Assembly: GCA_964511385.1 (NCBI GenBank)
Contig: CAZEFE010000018.1
Span: forward strand, 1-11,700
Source of the DNA: CAILHX01 sp964511385
GTDB lineage: Bacteria; Pseudomonadota; Gammaproteobacteria; Burkholderiales; Methylophilaceae
Length of the DNA: 11,700 nucleotides
Direction of reading: 5' to 3'
Each line of letters begins with the position of its first letter. The stretch's first letter is position 1. The notes under the pieces were generated by a model, which was given only the letters and a program-made list of their open reading frames with translations, had not been told where the DNA came from and ran no database searches. The position numbers were made by a program, and so were the translations under genes. Positions 1-6,035 of the stretch are shown here, piece after piece.

Positions 1-263
1 GCGAAGTATCGTTCCTTGGCGGACGCAGGACGGCGCGGGCCGCCCGCAGGGCAAGGGGTGTGCCTAGGCGGGATCTGAAACCTGTAGGAACAGGTTTCAG
101 ACTCGACCGCCCGGCACTCGCTTTTAACGACTTAAAAGCTGACAGAGGCCTTGGTTTTACAGATGACAGGAAAGCGCTAAAAACGGACACACAGCATCGA
201 ATTGCAAAGTCATTCGACGCGGACACAAGTCATTCAAAACCGGTTTACGAAAATTGAAATGTC
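1..263. other. Leader/intergenic region upstream of the malQ operon
   Basis: This 263-base stretch has no gene I can support. Its first 60 bases are very G+C rich and may include the 3' end of an upstream gene; all three + frames are open at the window edge, closing at 65-67, 76-78 and 255-257. The frame closing at 255-257 runs open from position 3, but its translation is rich in charged residues, shows no recognisable motif, and has no good ribosome binding site. Visible elements are a short palindrome GCGGGC/GCCCGC (35-47), the 8-base palindrome GCCTAGGC (62-69), a long inverted repeat (67-111), and direct repeats of CGGACACA (184-191, 220-227) and AAGTCATTC (207-215, 227-235). I could not place a convincing -35/-10 pair, although an operon promoter would be expected here. 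Confidence 0.5.
67..111. repeat. Two-part inverted repeat / hairpin in the malQ leader
   Basis: A perfect 12-bp inverted repeat runs TCTGAAACCTGT (74-85) to ACAGGTTTCAGA (90-101) around the 4-base loop AGGA. Outside it, GGCGG (67-71) can pair with CCGCC (107-111) across an asymmetric internal loop (2 and 5 bases), giving 17 possible base pairs in 45 bases. No T-run follows, so it is not a classical intrinsic terminator. It could be a leader RNA structure, a protein-binding palindrome, or the structured end of the upstream unit. The pairing is read directly; its function is unknown. Confidence 0.6.
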
Positions 264-1787
264 GTGGTGAAATCACCGAAACTTGACCGACGCGCAGCCG
301 GAATTATGCTACCCATTAGCGCACTCCCCTCACGTCACGGAATTGGAACGTTGGGAGAAGCAGCGCACCAATTCCTCCGGGAGCTTAAGAGCGCTGGGCA
401 GCAATACTGGCAAGTGCTGCCCTTGCTGCCAACCCTCGCCTGCAACAGCCCGTTCCAGTCATGTTCCGCATTCGCCGGCAATCCTAACTTCATCGATTTC
501 GACATTCTCGTAAGCAAGGGACTCCTCAAAGATGACGAGATTGCTTCGCTCGCCGAGCAAAGCGACACGGTCAACTATGGAAAAATCTACGCGACGCGGC
601 GGCCAATCCTGCAGAAAGCGTATGATCGTGCCAAAAAAACCGGGAAGCCTGAGGAGGCGGAACGCTTCGAAGAGGAAAACGCGGATTGGCTGGAGAGCTA
701 CTCCCTTTATCGGGCAATCAAAGCCCATTACAGGGATAAGCCGTGGATGGAATGGCCGGAGGATATCCGGCGTGCTGACAAAGATGCCAGGAAAGAGTAC
801 GCGAGGGCACTCGCGGACGAAGTTGAATTCTGGAAGTTCTGCCAGTTTGAGTTCGAGAGCCAGTGGCAGGCCGTAAAATCCAGCGCCGCACATAAAGGGA
901 TCGCAATCATTGGTGATTGTCCCATATATATTTCACTCGATAGTGCCGACGTTTGGGAACATCGGCACCTCTTTCAAGTGCACAATGACGGGAGCATGAA
1001 GGTCGCCGCTGGTGTCCCGCCCGATGCCTACTCGGACACGGAAAGGTGCTGGGGTAACCCGCTCTATAGCTGGTCGGAAATGGAAAGAGAAAACTTCGCT
1101 TGGTGGAAAAAGAGGACGAAAAGAAACGCGCGCCTCTATGACATCACCCGAATCGACCATTTCATCGGGCTGACGCGCTTTTACAAAATCCATGTGCGAC
1201 CAGAGGAGCATCACCTCAACGGTTGGGAAGACGCACCCGGGCTCGCTGTAGCGAAGGCAATCGAGGCCACGGCGAAGGAAGAAGGCGGAATAATTTTGGC
1301 CGAGGATCTTGGGGTAATGACCCCGCAAGTGCGGGAGGTGCTGGAGAAAACCGGGTGGCAGGGGATGAAGGTGCTACAGTTCGCCTTCGACGGCAAACCG
1401 CACAATGACCATCTCCCCCATAACTACAAGACCCACCGGATTGCGGTCTATCCAAGCACTCACGACAACGAAACCCTGCACGATTATTTACACAAAAACC
1501 ACCCTGACAAGAGAAAGCAGGCGATGGAATACACCAACACAACTCGGCCAGAAGAAATCGTCTGGAACATCCACCGATTAGCCTATATGAGCGTCGCCGA
1601 TACCGTAATCATCCTCATGCAGGATATCCTTGAGCTGGATAACTCCGCAAGAACAAACGTCCCAGGAGAAACCAACGGGTGGCGCTGGCGGCTCAAGGAA
1701 GGCCAGTTCACGGAAGCCCACCAAACAAGGCTCTACAAGATGGCAGAAACCTACGGACGACTCCCGAACCAGAAGAATCATCGATGA
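264..1787 (+). CDS. malQ: 4-alpha-glucanotransferase (amylomaltase), GH77
   Basis: This cytoplasmic enzyme (507 aa) is predicted to move alpha-1,4-linked glucan segments from one maltooligosaccharide or glycogen chain to another sugar acceptor. The N-terminal family block (GIMLPISALPSRHGIG, then GQQYWQVLPLLPT and SAFAGNP) is clear. The three catalytic carboxylates of clan GH-H are present: D298 in RIDHF (nucleophile), E347 in AEDLG (acid/base) and D401 in THDN. These fall at nearly the same positions as in the roughly 500-residue Thermus-type amylomaltase, so this is the short form without the extra N-terminal domain of E. coli MalQ. The start is GTG at 264, with a second GTG next to it at 267. 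An in-frame stop at 255-257 rules out any earlier start; the nearby ATG at 259 hits a stop after three codons. No good ribosome binding site is seen. The stop overlaps the next gene as ATGA. The family call is firm; the true acceptor in this operon could be unusual. Confidence 0.93.
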   Translation: MVKSPKLDRRAAGIMLPISALPSRHGIGTLGEAAHQFLRELKSAGQQYWQVLPLLPTLACNSPFQSCSAFAGNPNFIDFDILVSKGLLKDDEIASLAEQSDTVNYGKIYATRRPILQKAYDRAKKTGKPEEAERFEEENADWLESYSLYRAIKAHYRDKPWMEWPEDIRRADKDARKEYARALADEVEFWKFCQFEFESQWQAVKSSAAHKGIAIIGDCPIYISLDSADVWEHRHLFQVHNDGSMKVAAGVPPDAYSDTERCWGNPLYSWSEMERENFAWWKKRTKRNARLYDITRIDHFIGLTRFYKIHVRPEEHHLNGWEDAPGLAVAKAIEATAKEEGGIILAEDLGVMTPQVREVLEKTGWQGMKVLQFAFDGKPHNDHLPHNYKTHRIAVYPSTHDNETLHDYLHKNHPDKRKQAMEYTNTTRPEEIVWNIHRLAYMSVADTVIILMQDILELDNSARTNVPGETNGWRWRLKEGQFTEAHQTRLYKMAETYGRLPNQKNHR

Positions 1788-2779
1788 AAGCAATGGACTA
1801 CGAAAAGAAAACGTTCCTCTGTACAGGGCTGACAGGATTTATCGGGACGAACCTCTACCTGTCCTTGGCCCCTAAGGGTGCTCAATTCGTGACGCTCGTC
1901 CCTAAAGAGGAGAGGGAAACGGAAGGCCACATCAAAGGTGCGATAATCTACGAGGGAAAAATTGAGGAACTCGAGAAGCTTGAAAGTATCCTAGGTAAAC
2001 ACCGGGTGGACTACGTAATCCACCTTGCGGCAAGCGCGACGGTTGGAGCCGCCGCTAGCGACCCGCTAGGAGCATTTGAGACGAACGTCCGAGGAACATG
2101 GAATGTTATGGAGGCAGTAAGACGGAATCCCGGTCGGATCAAAGGGGTTCTTTTTGTCTCAACTGACAAAGTGTATGGTAAGGGAGCGGGAACCCCATAT
2201 GTGGAGAACGAGCCGCTCGAACCAGAATATAGCTATGACATATCTAAGGCGTGCGCGGATATGATCGCCAGAGGATTCTGGAGAAACCACCAAGTCCCTG
2301 TAATTGTTACTAGGTTCTGCAACGTCTATGGCGCATGGGATCGCAACGACTCTCGGATCGTACCTAGAACACTGAAACAAATCCGGGAGGGAAAGCAACC
2401 AGTCATACACTACTTCCGTGACAAAGATGGAAAAAAACAGCTTTTCCAGAGAGACCTAATATACATCGAGGACATCATTGACGGCTTGGAACGGATCATC
2501 GGTGCCCTGGAAAGGGAAATTTACTTCGGAGAGGTATTTAACCTCGGAACCGAGCAACGCTACACAGTGGCAACGATTATCGAGATGATTTCCCTGAAAG
2601 CGGGCTATAAAGGCGGATACATAGAGAGAGAAATCACCGGTGGCGAACTCCATTTCCAATCCATGTCATTCCAAAAAGCAAAACGGCTCCTAGGCTTCGA
2701 ACCGACCCATTCCCTGGAAATTGGGATCGAAAAAACAGTGGCCTGGTTCCAGCGGCAAAGGGAACCGCAAAAAACGTGA
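1784..2779 (+). CDS. NAD(P)-dependent nucleotide-sugar epimerase/dehydratase (extended SDR)
   Basis: The 331-residue protein has the layout of extended short-chain dehydrogenases that act on nucleotide sugars (4,6-dehydratases, 4-epimerases). The Rossmann motif is TGLTGFIG (residues 14-21, GxxGxxG). HLAAS follows at 80-84, NVRGTWNVMEA at 101-111, STDKVYG at 126-132, and the catalytic YxxxK is Y151-K155 (YDISK). The residue after the active-site Asp is Lys (T-D-K), as in CDP-glucose 4,6-dehydratases and FlaA1/PseB-type enzymes, not the T-D-E of RmlB. This makes a dehydratase of the Asp-Lys class attractive, but an epimerase is possible. The ATG at 1784 overlaps the malQ stop (ATGA) and places the Rossmann strand just inside the N-terminus. 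A longer open frame from 1679 would overlap malQ by over 100 bases and add a sequence unlike the family. The substrate nucleotide is not readable from the sequence. Confidence 0.85.
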   Translation: MKAMDYEKKTFLCTGLTGFIGTNLYLSLAPKGAQFVTLVPKEERETEGHIKGAIIYEGKIEELEKLESILGKHRVDYVIHLAASATVGAAASDPLGAFETNVRGTWNVMEAVRRNPGRIKGVLFVSTDKVYGKGAGTPYVENEPLEPEYSYDISKACADMIARGFWRNHQVPVIVTRFCNVYGAWDRNDSRIVPRTLKQIREGKQPVIHYFRDKDGKKQLFQRDLIYIEDIIDGLERIIGALEREIYFGEVFNLGTEQRYTVATIIEMISLKAGYKGGYIEREITGGELHFQSMSFQKAKRLLGFEPTHSLEIGIEKTVAWFQRQREPQKT

Positions 2780-3483
2780 AAAAGAGAACCGTGCTCATCA
2801 CCGGGGGAACCTCGGGTATCGGGCTGGCAACCGCAAAACGATTCCTCGAGAACGGGGACAACGTTCACGTCTGCGGAACAAACAGTAGGGGGAAGCCAAT
2901 TACATCTGGGATGCACTTCCACGAAATGGACGTGCGGAACCCAGACGAGGTCAGGAAAAGGATCGAGGAAATAGCAAGGGAAGACGGGATCGACATCGCG
3001 TTCAACAACGCAGGATGTGGATGCGCCCCATCACCAATCCACGCAACGGTAGAGGAGGACTGGATGAAACTCATCGACACGAATCTCAATGGCATCTTCC
3101 GGTGCATGCAGGCGGAGCTTAAGGCCATGCTAGCCCAAGGCCACGGGATCATCGTCAACAACGCCTCGATAGCCGGGATTACGGCAACGGACGGAACCTC
3201 AGCGGCTTACATTGCCGCCAAGCACGGGGTGATCGGGCTGACAAAGGCGGCCGCCAATGAATACGCCAACCAAAATATCCGAATCAACGCCATCTCGCCC
3301 GGCGGAACAGAGACCCGAATGACCGCCGCAAGCAAAGACACTCTCAGGGGAATCATCCCCCTGCGCCGACTCGCGAAACCAGAAGAAATCGCAAATGCAG
3401 TTTTCTGGCTGTGCTCATCGGAAGCAAGCTTCCTGCATGGTACAAATCTAATTGCCGATGGGGGTCAAACGTGCAAATCATGA
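2776..3483 (+). CDS. Classical short-chain dehydrogenase/reductase
   Basis: This is a 235-residue classical SDR, a typical length for the family. The cofactor motif TGGTSGIG lies at 9-16 and NNAG at 77-80. The catalytic tetrad is complete: N103, S131 (in NNASIAG), Y145 and K149 (YIAAK). An ISPGGTETRM segment (173-182) and a C-terminal ADGGQ block follow. It should oxidise an alcohol or reduce a ketone using NAD(P)H; in this operon the likely substrate is a sugar or cyclitol keto group, which the aminotransferase could then use. The start is GTG at 2776, overlapping the upstream stop as GTGA, with AAGGGA about a dozen bases upstream as a weak ribosome binding site. The stop overlaps the next ATG (ATGA). 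FabG/gluconate-dehydrogenase-like enzymes share all these motifs, so the substrate assignment is inference from neighbours. Confidence 0.88.
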   Translation: MKKRTVLITGGTSGIGLATAKRFLENGDNVHVCGTNSRGKPITSGMHFHEMDVRNPDEVRKRIEEIAREDGIDIAFNNAGCGCAPSPIHATVEEDWMKLIDTNLNGIFRCMQAELKAMLAQGHGIIVNNASIAGITATDGTSAAYIAAKHGVIGLTKAAANEYANQNIRINAISPGGTETRMTAASKDTLRGIIPLRRLAKPEEIANAVFWLCSSEASFLHGTNLIADGGQTCKS

Positions 3484-4574
3484 ACGCATTTCACGTATTC
3501 TGGAGCAGCCCACTGAAGGAGAGGACCTGCGGCGGCAACGAACAACCCGTCCGGGGAGTCAACTTGGAGCAAAAATTCGAGGACTACTATCTGCTCACAT
3601 TCGTACTGTCGGCACTAAAGCACAAAGACCTCTACCCTAAAAGTCGATTGAAACTCTACGGCGACAGTAACGTAATCGGCTACCTAGCCGAGAAAGGCTT
3701 GCTGGGATGCTGGGATGTCTTCGACGACACAACACTCGACAAAAACATCCGCCCCGGAGTTTTCGATAGTTCATGCTTCTACTCCGTCGGCAAGTTTTTC
3801 GCATATCGGGAGGAAACAGCCCCCTGCATGCTATTGGACGTGGACTTAGTCCTGTGGAACCGGCTTGACGAGAAAACAGTCGTGGGAAATGGGCTCGTGT
3901 TCACCCATTGGGAAGATGTCCACCCGCAGACCTACTGGTATGGGACAAAGGAATCACTTAAGCTACCCAAGGGATACAAACTGAGGGATGAGTGGGACTT
4001 CAACGTGATGGCCGCAAACACATCTATCGTCTATTTCAATGACCGGAGATTCATGGAGGCATACACAGAAGAGGTGATTCGGTTCATGGAAAATAATTTC
4101 GTCGGCGGCACCTTTAACATCATCAAGCCAGAACTTCTCTTCGTCGAACAACGCCTCATCGCAATGATGGCAAAGGCCCATGGGATATGGGAGAAAACGA
4201 CGCCGATCATCGACACGGTTTGGAATTGCGCACTAGGAACCTTCACCAGGGATGATCCAAGGCACGGGCCGTGGCATTTCTACCACCCGGAGGAACGGGA
4301 AAATATCACCCACACCTGGATAGCGAAACAATCCATCGAGAAAAATATTCCTTACCGGCGTTATTACTGTGGCCGGATGATCGAACACATCCTGGCCCTA
4401 CGTCCGGGACTCGAAACGACGTTACGGCAAATCAAGGTACTCGAGGCCCACTTTCAGATGCTGGATCGTTACGGGACAACACAGGCCATGCGAGCGGCCG
4501 GTGTGGCGACAGGAAGCCTCCGGGAGGTGGCAAAGGATTGGATGGAAGAGATGCCACGCCCGCCTGAAGTATGA
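3480..4574 (+). CDS. Uncharacterised protein, possible GT-A-type glycosyltransferase (DUF6734-like)
   Basis: I do not recognise a named enzyme here. The 364-residue protein opens with a short strand (NAFHVFWSS). Its most telling feature is a hydrophobic strand ending in a DxD pair, MLLDVDLVLW, with D120 and D122, as in metal-binding GT-A glycosyltransferases. Further blocks are ANTSIVYFND (179-188), a FVEQRLIAMMAK segment (221-232) and a C-terminal HTWIAK (278-283) that could supply the late metal- or phosphate-binding histidine common in that fold. The pattern recalls uncharacterised families such as DUF6734, from memory and not confirmed. No signal peptide or membrane helix is visible, so it is probably cytoplasmic. 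The ATG at 3480 overlaps the upstream stop (ATGA) and starts right at the first strand; a longer frame from 3411 would overlap the SDR gene by 73 bases. Its stop overlaps the aminotransferase ATG. By context it may transfer the sugar made by its neighbours. Confidence 0.55.
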   Translation: MNAFHVFWSSPLKERTCGGNEQPVRGVNLEQKFEDYYLLTFVLSALKHKDLYPKSRLKLYGDSNVIGYLAEKGLLGCWDVFDDTTLDKNIRPGVFDSSCFYSVGKFFAYREETAPCMLLDVDLVLWNRLDEKTVVGNGLVFTHWEDVHPQTYWYGTKESLKLPKGYKLRDEWDFNVMAANTSIVYFNDRRFMEAYTEEVIRFMENNFVGGTFNIIKPELLFVEQRLIAMMAKAHGIWEKTTPIIDTVWNCALGTFTRDDPRHGPWHFYHPEERENITHTWIAKQSIEKNIPYRRYYCGRMIEHILALRPGLETTLRQIKVLEAHFQMLDRYGTTQAMRAAGVATGSLREVAKDWMEEMPRPPEV

Positions 4575-5860
4575 ACTACGTTGACACGGAAATAGCGGAA
4601 GGCTTGGTGTGCGGCATCTCGGCGGAGGCGCTGGAGGCTGGGATTTGCCTGGAACGCGGGCAAGGCACCCGGCTCTACGATACCAATGGCAAGGAGTATC
4701 TCGACCTCTCCGCAGGAGTCCTGACGAACGCTGTGGGACATTGCCATCCCCATGTGACGGAAGCGCTGCGAGAGCAAGTCGGGAGACTCGGTAACATCCA
4801 CGACTTCCCATGCCCAGAACGACTCAAACTCATAAGGATGCTCAAGGAGCGGCTGCCGACACACTTGAACCGGTTCGTTTTCCTGACAACAGGCGCGGAG
4901 GCGATCGAGGCGACGATCAGGATGATCGTAAACCGTTACGGGAAGGAACCTGTGACGATTGCCGCCATCCGTGAGGGCTATCACGGAAAAACCCTAGGGG
5001 CAAAGAGATTGATTCGGGACGCGGAAGTCGGAGATGTGCCCGGTCGTGGATCATTCCGGAATAACGCCAAAGGGACACCGGCATACTGCTACCGCTGCCC
5101 AGTGGCGAAAACGTACCCTGGCTGCGAGATAGCCTGCGCAAGGGAAACATGCCGTAACCTCAAGAAGCACAACGCAAGGGCGCTGATATTTGAGCCGGTG
5201 ATGGGGGCGCGGGGAGTGATTATTCCACCCCAAGGATACTGGGAAGAAATCGGCCAGTTCTGCAAAGACGAGGGGATCGCAGCCGCCGCCGATGAAATAT
5301 TGACCGGCGGCGGCAGGACCGGGGAGTTCTTGGCCTCCGTCCAATTAGGAATAACTCCGGACATCGCAATCCTTGCAAAAGGAATCGCGTCGGGTTTTCC
5401 GTTTGCGGTGATAACCGCCCGGGACGAAGTAGCCCGGCCCCCGATCTCAGAGCAACCGGGAGAGTTTTCCGCAACCTTTGCATCCCATCCCTTCAGCCTA
5501 AGGGCGGCAACGGCGACTTTGGAGGCGATGGAGGCGGATAAAACCAAAGAAAACGTGGCTGAACGCGCAAAAGAACTCAAAGAACAACTTGATGAGCTGA
5601 GACGGGAATTCAACGAGATTGGCGATGCAAGGTCAATCGGATTATTGGGGGCTATTGAGTTCGTCAAGGATCAGAGGACAAAGGTGCCAGACGAGGCACA
5701 TGCGGCAAGGGTATTCAGACTGGCGCTGACCGAAGGGGTCAAGACGCTTTACGGCGGATGCATCATCCGGCTGGCGCCACCCCTCAACATCTCAAGGGAT
5801 GACTTGAAAGAGGGACTTGGCCGTCTCAGAAACGCATTAAGAAAAGCGAATGTCGCATGA
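4571..5860 (+). CDS. Class III pyridoxal-phosphate aminotransferase
   Basis: This 429-residue enzyme belongs to the class III (fold-type I) aminotransferases that handle omega-amino groups and sometimes sugar or cyclitol ketones. The Schiff-base lysine is K270 (ILAKGIASGFP), the pyridine-nitrogen partner is D241 (AADEILTGGGRTG), phosphate-binding residues lie in TTGAEAIEA (106-114), and the ring-stacking YHG is at 137-139. A cysteine-rich insert holds C173, C176, C185, C189 and C194 (CYRCP, then YPGCEIACARETC); similar cysteine blocks occur in GABA/putrescine-type relatives. The start is ATG at 4571, overlapping the previous stop as ATGA. It is the last gene of the coupled run and is followed by AT-rich DNA. 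Within the operon it most plausibly aminates a keto intermediate made by one of the dehydrogenases. GABA, ornithine or acetylornithine-like substrates remain possible, so no gene symbol is given. Confidence 0.88.
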   Translation: MNYVDTEIAEGLVCGISAEALEAGICLERGQGTRLYDTNGKEYLDLSAGVLTNAVGHCHPHVTEALREQVGRLGNIHDFPCPERLKLIRMLKERLPTHLNRFVFLTTGAEAIEATIRMIVNRYGKEPVTIAAIREGYHGKTLGAKRLIRDAEVGDVPGRGSFRNNAKGTPAYCYRCPVAKTYPGCEIACARETCRNLKKHNARALIFEPVMGARGVIIPPQGYWEEIGQFCKDEGIAAAADEILTGGGRTGEFLASVQLGITPDIAILAKGIASGFPFAVITARDEVARPPISEQPGEFSATFASHPFSLRAATATLEAMEADKTKENVAERAKELKEQLDELRREFNEIGDARSIGLLGAIEFVKDQRTKVPDEAHAARVFRLALTEGVKTLYGGCIIRLAPPLNISRDDLKEGLGRLRNALRKANVA

Positions 5861-6035
5861 ATACTCAAGAAAGAATCCGTTTTCACGGGTAATTGGCTAT
5901 TGCTCGCTGTCTCACTAAATATATTGACCAAAACATACATAATCCTGAATCCGTGTTGAATTTTCTATAAATTTTTTATATATATTGGATGCGCCAGTCG
6001 ATGCGTATTATTGTAAACGAACGGGAGAGCGAAAA
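5861..6035 (+). promoter_or_regulatory. AT-rich spacer with candidate promoter for the defence genes
   Basis: The 175 bases between the aminotransferase stop and the SIR2-TIR start are strongly AT rich. The best promoter pair is TTGAAT (5956-5961) and TATATA (5979-5984) with a 17-base spacer, which would start RNA near 5991 and leave a leader of about 45 bases. A TTGACCA element at 5924-5930 lies about 25 bases upstream of the -35 and matches half of the palindrome before the next gene. No intrinsic terminator for the upstream operon is visible. Confidence 0.4.
6023..6029 (+). promoter_or_regulatory. Ribosome binding site for the SIR2-TIR gene
   Basis: GGGAGAG sits 6-7 bases before the ATG at 6036 and decides the start. 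The same frame could begin at TTG 5985, but that codon overlaps the candidate -10 box and has no ribosome binding site. Confidence 0.65.

Noticed and set aside
60..257. 65-codon open frame upstream of malQ (open from position 3)
   Set aside because: No ribosome binding site, no recognisable motif, arginine/aspartate-rich translation typical of non-coding DNA, and it contains the perfect hairpin. A partial upstream gene cannot be fully excluded.
1679..1783. Longer N-terminus for the nucleotide-sugar SDR
   Set aside because: It would overlap malQ by more than 100 bases and add 35 residues not seen in the family; the ATG at 1784 puts the Rossmann motif at the normal place.
3411..3479. Longer N-terminus for the DxD protein
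   Set aside because: It overlaps the conserved C-terminus of the SDR gene; the ATG at 3480 continues the pattern of 4-base overlaps.
4469..4984. 171-codon minus-strand open frame
   Set aside because: Shadow of two real + strand genes across their overlap; no recognisable protein features.
5089..5667. 192-codon minus-strand open frame
   Set aside because: It lies wholly inside the well-supported aminotransferase gene, and its translation is serine- and proline-rich without motifs.
5873..5890. Short CCGTTTTCACGG inverted match after the aminotransferase as a terminator
   Set aside because: Only three G/C pairs and no following T-run; too weak to call.
5924..5943. TTGACC with CATAAT as a promoter before the SIR2-TIR gene
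   Set aside because: Spacing is only 8 bases, too short for a sigma-70 promoter; the TTGAAT/TATATA pair downstream has 17.
5985..6035. TTG start for the SIR2-TIR protein
   Set aside because: It falls on the candidate -10 box, lacks a ribosome binding site, and adds 17 residues before the natural domain start; ATG 6036 has a clear GGGAGAG.
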